This document shows, one piece after another, positions 8,113 to 15,179 of a DNA stretch of 19,311 nucleotides. The notes below the pieces were generated by a model. It saw only the letters and a program-made list of their open reading frames with translations, had not been told where the DNA came from and did no database searches. The position numbers were made by a program, and so were the translations under genes. The first letter of the stretch is position 1. Every line of letters starts with the position of its first letter. The DNA comes from JBFJVZ01 sp041623895 (lineage in GTDB: Bacteria; Planctomycetota; Planctomycetia; Pirellulales; Pirellulaceae): positions 1 through 19,311 of the forward strand of contig JBFJVZ010000098.1 in the NCBI GenBank assembly GCA_041623895.1, written 5' to 3'.

Positions 8113-8541
8113 CGGAATGCTCCCTGAGTTTGGTGATACCGCCGCGTCTTACGGCGATTGAATGGCAAGGAAAAGGAAAAGTATAGGAATTTCCGCTTAC
8201 GATGATGATCGGAGAAAAGCGAAGCGGTTCATCTGCATGCAAGTCAGCACGAGGGCAGGCTCGTTGCCAACGAAAACATTATCACTGCCGTGCACCGATT
8301 GACCAAATCTCGGCAGTATTTTCCACTCGCGTCGTGCACGCAGGGCCCGTATGAATTGCCCTCCGCAGGCACCGCTGGCTGGCTCCCGAACCGACGGGCG
8401 GGTGCGGTCCCGAAACCCCACCGCTCAATTAAATTGGGGCTTAGGTTTGAGGTGAAGCCCGATCGCGAGGCCGCTATGGGCTGGCGAATTCCACCGCGAT
8501 GTCGCCACCCCACAGGGTGGGGCTGCGCCTCGCAAAGCGGC
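8113..8541. other. Gene-free spacer between the first ATPase gene and pilT
   Basis: This 429-base gap interrupts the secretion/pilus cluster. I find no supportable gene on either strand; the short open frames have no ribosome-binding site, no known motif and no plausible composition. The right third holds a hairpin at 8508-8522 and an inverted repeat spanning 8468-8543. The left part (8113-8200) must hold the translation signals of pilT, but I cannot recognise a promoter. The gap suggests that pilT may be transcribed separately from the ATPase gene at 8542-10299. Confidence 0.6.
8120..8124 (-). promoter_or_regulatory. Ribosome-binding site for the pilT-like gene
   Basis: GGGAG on the minus strand, 7 bases before TTG at 8112. 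It supports a TTG start, for which no upstream ATG or GTG alternative exists. Confidence 0.65.
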
Positions 8542-8543
8542 CT
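8468..8543. repeat. Nested inverted repeats at the 3' end of the first ATPase gene
   Basis: An outer inverted repeat pairs AGGCCGCT (8468-8475) with AGCGGCCT (8536-8543), the right arm overlapping the ATPase stop codon. Inside is a GC-rich hairpin, CCCCAC / AGG loop / GTGGGG (8508-8522). It could fold at the end of the minus-strand message, but no U-run follows it, so an intrinsic terminator is not shown. Confidence 0.5.
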
Positions 8544-10299
8544 AGAGTGAATCCAAATCTTCCACGATGTGGTTCAAGGAGAGGCCTTCCTGTTCGGTCT
8601 TCTTGGCCACCCGATAGACCTCATCAAAGGTCGTGATCCCACGAATCACTTTCAGCATCCCGTCGGCGTAAAGTGTTGACATGCCATTGTTTATGGCCTC
8701 GACGCGGATCTCGTTGGTGGTCGTCCCCCGGAACATCAGATCACGGAGCCGATTGTTGACCACCATCAGCTCGTAGATGCCGATCCGACCGCGGTATCCG
8801 GTGCGGCCACAATAGGGGCATCCCTTGCCGCGACAGAACTCCGCCTGCTTGACCATCTCGGGCGGCAGGCCCGAATCGGCGACCACACTTTCTGGTGGTT
8901 GGTAACGCACCTTACAGCGGGGACAGATGGTCCTGACCAGGCGCTGAGCCAAGACCGCAATCACAGAGCTCGCCACCATATAGGCTGGTACACCAATGTC
9001 CACCATTCGTGATATGGCACTGGGCGCATCGTTCGTATGCAGCGTACTGAATACCAGGTGTCCAGTGAGTGAAGCCTGGATTCCCATCGATGCGGTTTCA
9101 TGGTCACGCATCTCGCCGACCAGGATGATGTTGGGCGCTTGTCGCAGCATCGCCCGAATGATGCGGGCAAAGTCCAAGCCGATCGAGTGCCGTACTTCGA
9201 CCTGATTGATCCCCGGCAGGTAGTACTCCACCGGGTCCTCAGCCGTGATCACCTTGCGGTCGGGCCGATTCAGCGCGTTCAGTGCTGCGTACAGGGTCGT
9301 GGTTTTGCCCGAACCGGTCGGTCCGGTCACCAGGATGATTCCGTTGGGGCGTCGGATCAGCGAATTGAAGGTTCGGAAGTCGCGCTCGGAAAGTCCCAGC
9401 TGGCGAACGCCGACTTTGATGTTGTCCTTGTCCAGCAGCCGCATCACGCACGATTGCCCATGGTTGGTGGGGATGATGCTGACCCGCAGATCGAGTTGTT
9501 TGTCACCCACCGTCAGTTTGATCCGGCCGTCGGTTGGCCTGCGTTTCTCGGAGATGTCGATCTTTGCCAAGATCTTGATCCGGGCGATGATCGAGGACAG
9601 CATCCGCCGCGGGGCACTTTCACGCTCCACGCAGACCCCATCGATGCGGTAGCGGATCCGCACGCGATCCTCGAATGGTTCGACATGGATATCGCTGGCC
9701 CGCAATTGGACGGCTTCCTGGATCATCAAGTTGACCAGGCGAACGACGGGGGCGCTGCTGTCGTCGATGGTTTCATCGTCGCCGCCGCTGTCGCCTTCGG
9801 TTTCCGTAAAGTCGATCGCCGTGTCGGTGAATTCTTGCAGCATGGAGTCAGCCGATTCACCTTCGACCTGCCCGTAATACTGGTTGATTGCCCCCTGAAT
9901 TGCCTCTTTGGGGGCCAGCGCCGTCTCGATTTTACGGTTCAGAATGAATCTCAGTTTTTCGATTGTTTCCAGGTCGAAGGGGTCAGCAATCAAGATTCTC
10001 AGGGCGCCGTCTTCGTCGCTGAACGGCAGGACCATGTTTTCGCGCGCGACCGACTCGGGCACCAATTCGATGATTTCGTCCGGGATACGTTCTTCGCGGA
10101 GATCGACAAAGGGAATCTTGTGGAACTCGGCAAGCGCCAGGGCAACCTCTTCAGGCGTGGCGTATTCCAGCTGCACGAGGACGTCGCCGACATCGACGCC
10201 GGATTCCTTGGAGATGGTCTCGGCTTCGGTCAGCTGGTCAAGGCTGATGACGCCCCGCTTGAGCAGCAAATCCGTGAAGTCTTGGATTGTTTGGCTCAT
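8542..10299 (-). CDS. GspE/PilB-type assembly ATPase, promoter-proximal copy
   Basis: This 585-residue ATPase is paralogous to the one at 5233-6945. It has an N-terminal GspE_N-like domain (about 1-145), then an acidic linker (about 146-182, TETEGDSGGDDETIDD). The ATPase domain starts with RASDIHVEPFEDRVRIRY (200-217). Walker A is GPTGSGKT (326-333), the Asp box is AEDP (353-356), Walker B is IILVGEMRD (391-399, Glu396), and the His box is GHLVFSTLHTND (413-424). Zinc cysteines are C459, C462, C494 and C497. The Walker B region reads RQAPNIILVGEMRDHET, where most family members, including its paralogue, have RQDPDxIxxGEIRDxET. The ATG at 10299 is preceded only by a weak GAAAG. It is the first gene of the visible cluster; a 429-base gap separates it from pilT. 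Two assembly ATPases may serve different filaments or different load states. Confidence 0.95.
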   Translation of the reverse strand: MSQTIQDFTDLLLKRGVISLDQLTEAETISKESGVDVGDVLVQLEYATPEEVALALAEFHKIPFVDLREERIPDEIIELVPESVARENMVLPFSDEDGALRILIADPFDLETIEKLRFILNRKIETALAPKEAIQGAINQYYGQVEGESADSMLQEFTDTAIDFTETEGDSGGDDETIDDSSAPVVRLVNLMIQEAVQLRASDIHVEPFEDRVRIRYRIDGVCVERESAPRRMLSSIIARIKILAKIDISEKRRPTDGRIKLTVGDKQLDLRVSIIPTNHGQSCVMRLLDKDNIKVGVRQLGLSERDFRTFNSLIRRPNGIILVTGPTGSGKTTTLYAALNALNRPDRKVITAEDPVEYYLPGINQVEVRHSIGLDFARIIRAMLRQAPNIILVGEMRDHETASMGIQASLTGHLVFSTLHTNDAPSAISRMVDIGVPAYMVASSVIAVLAQRLVRTICPRCKVRYQPPESVVADSGLPPEMVKQAEFCRGKGCPYCGRTGYRGRIGIYELMVVNNRLRDLMFRGTTTNEIRVEAINNGMSTLYADGMLKVIRGITTFDEVYRVAKKTEQEGLSLNHIVEDLDSL

Positions 10300-10450
10300 C
10301 GTCTTTCGTTCTGGTTGTTGGGCACGTGAGGAGAAGAAAAGGACGTTATCCCATTATCGTCGCATCAACGCCGACTTCTCTAGGATACCATCCCAGCCCA
10401 GCGATCGCATCAGGAACTGGAAAACGCGACGAAAGGCAGGACGTCGAATA

Positions 10451-10463
10451 GCTGCGGAGCAGC
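10451..10463. repeat. Short hairpin with GGA triloop
   Basis: GCTGC, loop GGA, GCAGC: a perfect 5-bp stem with a GGA loop (TCC on the other strand). The triloop matches the hairpins at 5132-5215 and in 19184-19311, suggesting a shared REP-like origin, though the stem is short. Confidence 0.45.
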
Positions 10464-10475
10464 GGCAGAATTTAG

Positions 10476-10495
10476 CCTGGGGCGTGAGCCCCAGG
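10476..10495. repeat. GC-rich hairpin CCTGGGGC/GCCCCAGG
   Basis: A perfect 8-bp stem (10476-10483 with 10488-10495) and a GTGA tetraloop. It is stable on either strand. No U-run follows on the minus strand, so it is recorded as a repeat or structured element and not as a terminator. Confidence 0.6.
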
Positions 10496-10520
10496 AAGCA
10501 AAAAGCCACAAGATTCTTTG

Positions 10521-10574
10521 CCAATTTCTCGTAGCGATTGCCGCCCCAAGGCGGCAATCGCTGCGAGAAATTGG
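10521..10574. repeat. Long 25-bp stem palindrome downstream of tgt
   Basis: Arms at 10521-10545 and 10550-10574 pair over 25 positions around a CCAA loop. The only non-Watson-Crick position is a T opposite G (10532/10563), which pairs as G-U in plus-strand RNA. It lies about 180 bases past the tgt stop and 222 bases before the ATPase start. There is no adjacent T-run on the minus strand. It may be a repeat-element insertion, a Rho-independent barrier to transcription, or an RNA-processing site. Confidence 0.75.
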
Positions 10575-10753
10575 GAGCAATCGGCGCATATAACGGCCAT
10601 CTGCCGCCACTTCCTGGCTGGTTTTGTGGACGATCGGAGATTGAGTGTGGGCGATCATTACAAAACCGATATTACGATCCAGGCAAGATTCCGCACCGAA
10701 AGCGCAGGCTTCAAAACACACCCTGCGGGTAGGTACCAAAAATTCGCGTCGCT

Positions 10754-11863
10754 TCACGCCTGCCAACCGGCCCGTTTTTCGCTTAAGTAAGCCGCAAACC
10801 GATCTTCTTCGATTGCCTGTCTGGCTCCTGACATCACCCGCTGGTAGTAGGTCAGATTGTGAATCGATAGCAGGATCGGGCCCAGCATTTCACCGGCGAT
10901 GAACAGGTGCCGCAAATAACCTCGACTGTGCCGGCAAGCGACGCAGGGGCAATCCGCTTGCAGCGGTCGCGTGTCTTCGCGATGCACGGCGTTACGAAGC
11001 TTTAGTGAACCGTTGTCGGTAAATGCCAGACCGTTGCGGCCGTTGCGAGTCGGCATCACGCAATCGAACAAGTCGATTCCCCGAGCGATGCTTTCCAGCA
11101 AATCGATGGGGCGACCGACACCCATCAGGTAACGCGGTTTGTCCTCGGGCAGTTCCGGGCAAGTGACCTCCGTGATGTGATACATTTGCTCCGGCTGTTC
11201 GCCCACGCTCAAGCCACCGACGGCGTACCCGTGAAAGTCCATCGCCGCCAATTCTCGTGCGCACTGCCGGCGTACGCTTTCATCCAGGCCGCCTTGAACA
11301 ATGGCAAAGATCGCCTGGTCTGCTCGGCTGGCGGCTTGCAAGCAACGCCTGGCCCAGCGCACGGACCGCTCGGTGGCGTCGATCACCGCTGCTGTTTCAG
11401 CCGGTAAGGCGATGACGTGATCGAGCACCATCGCCACGTCGCTGCCGAGCGCTTCCTGGATTTCGATCGCATGCTCGGGCGTCAGTTCGATGATCGCCCC
11501 GTCAACATGGCTGCGAAAGGTGGCCGCGTGCTCGGTGACTTTGTTGATCGCCTCCAGGCTGAAGACTTGAAATCCACCACTGTCGGTCAGAATCGGACCT
11601 TCCCAACCCGTCATCGCATGTAGCCCGCCCAGACGGCGAACGGTTTCGTGTCCGGGGCGAAGTGCTAAATGATAGGTGTTGCCCAGGATCATCTCCGCGC
11701 CGGTCTCGGCGACCTGGTTGATCGTGACCCCTTTGACGGTCCCTTGCGTACCGACCGGCATGAAGGCAGGCGTTTGCACGCTGCCGTGCGGCGTCAAAAA
11801 AACACCGCGACGCGCCGCTGTGGTCGGATCACGGTGAGCAAGCGTGAACTGGAATGAAGTCAT
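10754..11863 (-). CDS. tgt: Queuine tRNA-guanine transglycosylase
   Basis: The enzyme exchanges guanine-34 of GUN-anticodon tRNAs (Asp, Asn, His, Tyr) for preQ1 in queuosine synthesis. It has 369 residues, the usual bacterial length. Visible motifs are PAFMPVGTQGTVKG (32-45), ILTDSGGFQVFSL (91-103, Asp94 as general base), VQGGLD (189-194), AVGGLSVGE (214-222), and DLFDCVMPTRNGR (264-276, with nucleophile Asp267). The zinc site CPCVAC...H is C305, C307, C310 and H335. All catalytic and zinc residues are present. The ATG at 11863 gives the normal N-terminus, and no Shine-Dalgarno is evident. The gene lies 117 bases downstream of the TPR/alpha-CTD gene on the same strand. The yajC-secDF genes that often follow tgt in other bacteria are absent here. 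Confidence 0.98.
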   Translation of the reverse strand: MTSFQFTLAHRDPTTAARRGVFLTPHGSVQTPAFMPVGTQGTVKGVTINQVAETGAEMILGNTYHLALRPGHETVRRLGGLHAMTGWEGPILTDSGGFQVFSLEAINKVTEHAATFRSHVDGAIIELTPEHAIEIQEALGSDVAMVLDHVIALPAETAAVIDATERSVRWARRCLQAASRADQAIFAIVQGGLDESVRRQCARELAAMDFHGYAVGGLSVGEQPEQMYHITEVTCPELPEDKPRYLMGVGRPIDLLESIARGIDLFDCVMPTRNGRNGLAFTDNGSLKLRNAVHREDTRPLQADCPCVACRHSRGYLRHLFIAGEMLGPILLSIHNLTYYQRVMSGARQAIEEDRFAAYLSEKRAGWQA

Positions 11864-11980
11864 GCGGAAATGTCGTCGAATTCCCCAACTTCGAGCTCAC
11901 CAAAGGTAAGTTCGCCAGGCATGCTGATGCCGACGAAAAACGGAGATTTCGGCGAGACAGGAACTCGGCGGATTCGTTGC

Positions 11981-13312
11981 TCAATCGCCACGCAGCTTCA
12001 AACCCAGATCGGTCAGCTTTTCGCGGACTTCATTCAGGCTGGTGACGCCAAAGTTCTTGCACTCCAGCATGTCATCGCCGGTTTTGCGAATCAATTCGCC
12101 GATCGTGTTGATCTGCAGACGCGCCATGCACTTGCGGGCTCGCACCGAAAGATTCAGGTCGGCAATCGGGCGTTCCAGCAAGGCCTGTTCATCCGGTGAA
12201 AGGTGGCTGGTATCGACCGGCGGATCCTGGCTCTTCTTTTCGTGAGCAAACTGACCCAGCTGGAGTCCCTTGCTGGTCAACATCTCGCGAATCTCAATCA
12301 GACTCGTTTCGCCAAAGTTCTTGCTGCTCAGCAATTCACTTTCGGTCGTCCGTGTCAGATCGCCAATGGTTTCGATGCCCATCTTGGTCAGGCAATTGCG
12401 GCTGCGAACGCTGAGCTCGAAATTCGACACGGGCATGTTCAACGTTTGAGCCAGCCGATCGTTGCGTCGCTGGGCCTCTTCGTCGTACAGCAGGTTGCCG
12501 GTTGCCGAAGCATCCTTCATGTACAGCTGCGTTTGCGGGTGATTGGGATAGCAGTCCAGAATTCGCTTGTAGCAAATCTGTGCTTTCTCGAAATCATTGT
12601 TGTCTTCATAGATCAGGCCCAAATTGATCAGTGGTCCGATCGCGGTTGGAAACGCTTTGGCGGCACGCTCATACAACCTCAGGGCCTCGTCGTCGTTGCC
12701 CATGCGGTCATTCTCCAGCGCCAAGCCGAACAGGGCTCCGGCGTGGTTCTCGTCGGTTTGCACGGCACGTTCGTACAACGTGATTGCTTCATCCATGCGG
12801 CCGCCAACAGCTGCCACGGTGGCGGCGCGTTGGTACATGTATTCCGCCGTTTGTTCGGCCGGCCCGAAGATGTTGTCGAGAATCGAGAGCGCTTCATCGA
12901 TCTCGCCCCGGTAGCGTTTGGCTTCAGCAATCCCGATATTGCATTGGTCTTGGTTGTAGCCCGACACCTGAGCTTGCTCGTAAGAAGTAATTGCCTCGCT
13001 GTATTGGCCCAGCTCGAATTGGCAGCGGGCCTGATAGAACAACGCCATCGCGCTGCCGTCGGCGGTCTGCAATGTCGCCAATGCGTCTTTGAACTTGCCG
13101 AGCAAAAACTGGCAGACACCCATCTTGGTCTTGCCGGCCGGTGTCAGCGCGTCGTTGATTTCCATCTCGCCGACGGCGTCGCGAAGCTCACTGAAATGTC
13201 CGTAGTTTTCCGTGATCGCCGTGCGGATTTCGCCAACGTCGGCGGGACCAAATGAGTTGTTGGAAAGAATCAAATCCTTCAAGTCGAGAACTTCGAGTTC
13301 GACTTCATTCAT
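11981..13312 (-). CDS. TPR protein with two C-terminal RNA polymerase alpha-CTD-like domains
   Basis: The protein has 443 residues and no signal peptide or membrane segment, so it is presumably cytoplasmic. Residues about 60-265 are tetratricopeptide repeats (ALFYQARCQFELGQYSEAI, LYERAVQTDENHAGALFGLA, INLGLIYEDNNDFEKAQICY). Residues 295-354 and 382-443 each look like the C-terminal domain of RNA polymerase alpha: ELSVRSRNCLTKMGIETIGDL and NLSVRARKCMARLQINTIGEL, followed by NFGETSLIEIRE and NFGVTSLNEVRE. The Arg equivalent to E. coli alpha R265 is kept in both (R303, R391); the N268 equivalent is Asn306 in the first and Lys394 in the second. The polymerase assembly domains of alpha are missing, so it is not rpoA. 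The ATG has AGGAG 10 bases upstream. It follows tRNA-Thr and precedes tgt on the same strand. Promoter-DNA or polymerase contact is inferred from the fold only. Confidence 0.93.
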   Translation of the reverse strand: MNEVELEVLDLKDLILSNNSFGPADVGEIRTAITENYGHFSELRDAVGEMEINDALTPAGKTKMGVCQFLLGKFKDALATLQTADGSAMALFYQARCQFELGQYSEAITSYEQAQVSGYNQDQCNIGIAEAKRYRGEIDEALSILDNIFGPAEQTAEYMYQRAATVAAVGGRMDEAITLYERAVQTDENHAGALFGLALENDRMGNDDEALRLYERAAKAFPTAIGPLINLGLIYEDNNDFEKAQICYKRILDCYPNHPQTQLYMKDASATGNLLYDEEAQRRNDRLAQTLNMPVSNFELSVRSRNCLTKMGIETIGDLTRTTESELLSSKNFGETSLIEIREMLTSKGLQLGQFAHEKKSQDPPVDTSHLSPDEQALLERPIADLNLSVRARKCMARLQINTIGELIRKTGDDMLECKNFGVTSLNEVREKLTDLGLKLRGD

Positions 13313-13322
13313 CTCAGACAGA

Positions 13323-13327
13323 CTCCT
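13323..13327 (-). promoter_or_regulatory. Ribosome-binding site of the TPR/alpha-CTD gene
   Basis: AGGAG on the minus strand, 10 bases before the ATG at 13312. It is one of the few clear Shine-Dalgarno sequences in the window and supports this start. Confidence 0.6.
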
Positions 13328-13376
13328 ACCCCAAGGGCAGTTCGGGGGTCAAACGTGCGGGAACACAAGCCAAAAG

Positions 13377-13450
13377 AGCCAGCGGTGGGATTTGAACCCA
13401 CAACCTCCGCATTACGAATGCGATGCTCTGCCAATTGAAGCTACGCTGGC
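13377..13450 (-). tRNA. tRNA-Thr (anticodon CGU)
   Basis: This 74-base sequence on the minus strand folds as a full cloverleaf. The acceptor stem is GCCAGCG with CGCTGGC, and the discriminator is U. The D-arm is GCTT/GAGC with a 9-base loop. The anticodon stem is TCGCA/TGCGG around loop TTCGTAA, giving anticodon CGU (codon ACG, Thr). The T-arm is GTGGG-TTCAAAT-CCCAC. G1-C72 and C2-G71, threonine identity pairs in E. coli, are present. CCA is not encoded. It lies 64 bases upstream of the TPR/alpha-CTD gene on the same strand and may be co-transcribed with it. Confidence 0.95.
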
Positions 13451-13483
13451 TGCTCAGTCGATCGACTCAGCGGGAATCGAAAA

Positions 13484-13512
13484 CCACCGTGCCAATCGCC
13501 ACCGTGCCAATC
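13484..13512. repeat. Two-copy tandem repeat in the tRNA leader
   Basis: CCACCGTGCCAATC occurs at 13484-13497 and 13499-13512, a 15-base period. It lies between the proposed promoter and the tRNA 5' end. On the minus strand each copy reads TTGGCACGGTGG, resembling a sigma-54 -24 element, but neither has GC at the required -12 distance. Confidence 0.75.
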
Positions 13513-13528
13513 AAACGCGCAGTGTGAA

Positions 13529-13558
13529 AAAATACGCGAAATATGTAAAGATCGTCAA
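13529..13558 (-). promoter_or_regulatory. Sigma-70-type promoter for tRNA-Thr
   Basis: On the minus strand, TTGACG (13558-13553) is followed after 18 bases by TATTTT (13534-13529), giving a near-consensus -35 and an acceptable -10. The predicted start near 13521 leaves a leader of about 70 bases before the tRNA, which contains a 14-bp tandem repeat and a 12-bp palindrome (13456-13467). Confidence 0.5.
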
Positions 13559-13559
13559 G

Positions 13560-13795
13560 AGGTAGGGGGAGAAGGAGGAAGGGAGGAGGAAGGAGGAAGG
13601 TAGAAGGCTGAAGGCGGAATCAGAGAAGGCGGAAGAGAAGGTAGAAGGAGGAAGGTAGAAGGCGGAATGGTCAAGAAGAAGTGAAAATCATTTGTTTTTT
13701 GGGCCCCCCTCATCTCTGATTCCTCCTTCAACCTTCCTCCTTCAACCTTCCGCCTTCCTCCTTCTACCTTCCTCCTTCCTCCTTCTCTTCCTCCC
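13560..13795. repeat. Polypurine/polypyrimidine low-complexity inverted repeat
   Basis: The plus strand is almost pure purine from about 13560 to 13680, in variations of GAAGGAGGAAGGTAGAAGG, and pyrimidine-rich from about 13711 to 13795. The arms contain a perfect 24-bp inverted repeat (13584-13607 with 13760-13783) and an 11-bp one (13616-13626 with 13713-13723). The spacer contains TTTTTTGGGCCCCCC. Together with 13451-13560, which holds the tRNA promoter and leader, it fills the 313-base gap between the tRNA and the response regulator gene; no gene is seen. The right arm encodes the last residues and the stop codon of that gene. Such tracts can form hairpins or triplex DNA. Confidence 0.9.
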
Positions 13796-15179
13796 CGTAT
13801 TTCTTTAGCCGTTCTCGCAGCGTGCCGCGATGGATCCCCAGCAATTCCGCCGCTGCGGCTCGATTCCCTCCCGTATGCTCAAGGACAGTCCGCAACAGAG
13901 CGGGTTCGGTGGCACACAGAAAACGGTCATACAAGTCCTTGATCGACTCGTCGGCTTGACTGAGTTGTTCGGCCGTCCAAGCTTGAATCGCGGCCGATAC
14001 TTGACCCTGTTTTCTTTGCCGTGCAGCCTGCGGGGGCGGGAAATCGGAAAGTTCCAAAGGCCGGCCGCGAGCAACCACCGATGCATGTTCGATAGCATTC
14101 CTTAACTCTCGAACGTTTCCCCACCAATCACGGCCGGCAAGGGAACGGCCCAGCGCAGCATCGATTGCCCCATCCGGGGCCGGGTAGCCGATCCGCCGCA
14201 AAAAGAATTCACACAACGGTGCCACGTCTTCCTTTCGCTGCCGCAGCGGGGGGAGCCGAATCGAAACGGCGGCCAGGCGGTACAGCAAGTCTTCGCGGAA
14301 GGCACCCTCGTCCACGGCTTTCTGCAAATCACGATTGGTCGCCGCGATCACTCGCACGTCGCAGCGGCGAGGCCGCACGTCACCCACCGCGGTGAATTCG
14401 CCTTGCTCGATCACGCGCAGCAATTTGACTTGAGCCGACATTGGCAAGTCAGCGATTTCGTCCAGCAGCACCGTGCCGCCGCTGGCAAGCTCGAACAGAC
14501 CTTGCCGATTTTCCGCAGCGCCGGTGAAGGCACCTTTGACGTGGCCGAATAATTCACTCTCAATCACCGATTCGTTTAACGCCACCGGAGCGATTGCCAG
14601 GTAAGGTTGCTCCGATCGACGGCTGTGCCGATGGATCGCGGCGGCAACAAGTTCTTTGCCCGTGCCTGTCTCACCAGTAACCAACACCGACAAGTCACTG
14701 TCAGCGACCAAAGCGATCTGCCGAAAGACCTGTTGCATCGCCGGGGACTTGCCTACCAGGATTGATGCGTCATCCGCTGTTTCGTCCGTAGCCGCATCAG
14801 CCGTCAGCTCGCGGGCCCGCATCGCTCGCTGGATCGTCTTGGCGGCGTCATCCAATTTGAATGGTTTTGTCAAATAGTCGGTGGCACCGTTTTGCACGGC
14901 ACCCACGGCTGTTTCCAAATCCCCGAAAGCGGTCATCACGACAACGGGCGCTTCCGCTGTTGCCTGGCGAAACTTCGGTAGCGCGCTGATGCCATCTTCG
15001 CCAGGCAACCGCACGTCCAGCAGTACCAACGATAGCGAATGTTCGGCTGCTAACTTCAGTCCTTCCTCGGCCGATGATGCGGTCAGCACCCGATAGCCTT
15101 CCTCGCCCAGCATTTTCTCAAAACCCCAGCAAATCGCTGGTTCATCATCAACCACCAAGACGATCGGCGACTTGTTCAT
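13764..15179 (-). CDS. NtrC-family sigma-54-dependent response regulator
   Basis: The protein has 471 residues in three domains. The receiver domain (about 5-120) has acidic pocket Asp11/Asp12, phosphoacceptor Asp55 (LLDVRLPG), Thr83 and Lys105. The AAA+ sigma-54 interaction domain (about 140-370) has Walker A GETGTGKE (169-176), the sigma-54-contacting GAFTGA loop (216-221), Walker B GGTVLLDEI (234-242), and the R-finger region FREDLLYRL. A Fis-type helix-turn-helix lies near the C-terminus (GGNRAAAAELLGIHRGTLRERL). It should activate RpoN promoters when phosphorylated. The start overlaps the kinase stop by 4 bases (ATGA), indicating a coupled two-component operon. The final residues, EEEKEEGGR and stop, are encoded by the polypurine repeat, so the native tail has probably been replaced or extended. 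A likely target is the divergent prepilin-like gene at 16787. Confidence 0.96.
   Translation of the reverse strand: MNKSPIVLVVDDEPAICWGFEKMLGEEGYRVLTASSAEEGLKLAAEHSLSLVLLDVRLPGEDGISALPKFRQATAEAPVVVMTAFGDLETAVGAVQNGATDYLTKPFKLDDAAKTIQRAMRARELTADAATDETADDASILVGKSPAMQQVFRQIALVADSDLSVLVTGETGTGKELVAAAIHRHSRRSEQPYLAIAPVALNESVIESELFGHVKGAFTGAAENRQGLFELASGGTVLLDEIADLPMSAQVKLLRVIEQGEFTAVGDVRPRRCDVRVIAATNRDLQKAVDEGAFREDLLYRLAAVSIRLPPLRQRKEDVAPLCEFFLRRIGYPAPDGAIDAALGRSLAGRDWWGNVRELRNAIEHASVVARGRPLELSDFPPPQAARQRKQGQVSAAIQAWTAEQLSQADESIKDLYDRFLCATEPALLRTVLEHTGGNRAAAAELLGIHRGTLRERLKKYGEEEKEEGGR

Larger units (their letters stand above)
10300..10753. other. Gene-free, hairpin-rich spacer between tgt and the ATPase gene
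   Basis: A gap of 454 bases without a supportable gene. It contains three hairpins, at 10451-10463, 10476-10495 and 10521-10574 (the last with a 25-bp stem). Because of the palindromes, similar short peptides can be read in several frames on both strands; I regard these as artefacts. The promoter of the ATPase gene should lie in 10300-10450 on the minus strand, but no convincing -35/-10 or -24/-12 pair was found there. Confidence 0.6.

Noticed and set aside
8244..8513. Short open frames (74-89 codons) in the spacer upstream of pilT
   Set aside because: No ribosome-binding site, no recognisable motif, and similar short frames exist on both strands through the same bases.
9100..10329. A 409-codon plus-strand open frame opposite the first ATPase gene
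   Set aside because: Same reason: a shadow of the GspE/PilB-type gene, of similar composition and without a ribosome-binding site or motif.
10410..10790. Short open frames around the long palindrome after tgt
   Set aside because: The palindrome produces similar peptides (PISRSDCR...) on both strands, which shows they are structural artefacts.
12203..13255. A 350-codon plus-strand open frame opposite the TPR/alpha-CTD gene
   Set aside because: Antisense to a gene with clear TPR and alpha-CTD motifs and a Shine-Dalgarno site; no domain is seen in the plus-strand product.
13484..13512. Two TTGGCACG-like sequences on the minus strand that could be sigma-54 -24 elements
   Set aside because: Neither copy has GC at the fixed 10-base distance after the GG, so the essential -12 element is missing. 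They are recorded as a tandem repeat only.
13560..13795. Possible CRISPR array in the repetitive spacer
   Set aside because: The units are low-complexity, vary in length, abut without unique spacers and are arranged as an inverted repeat; no cas genes are nearby.
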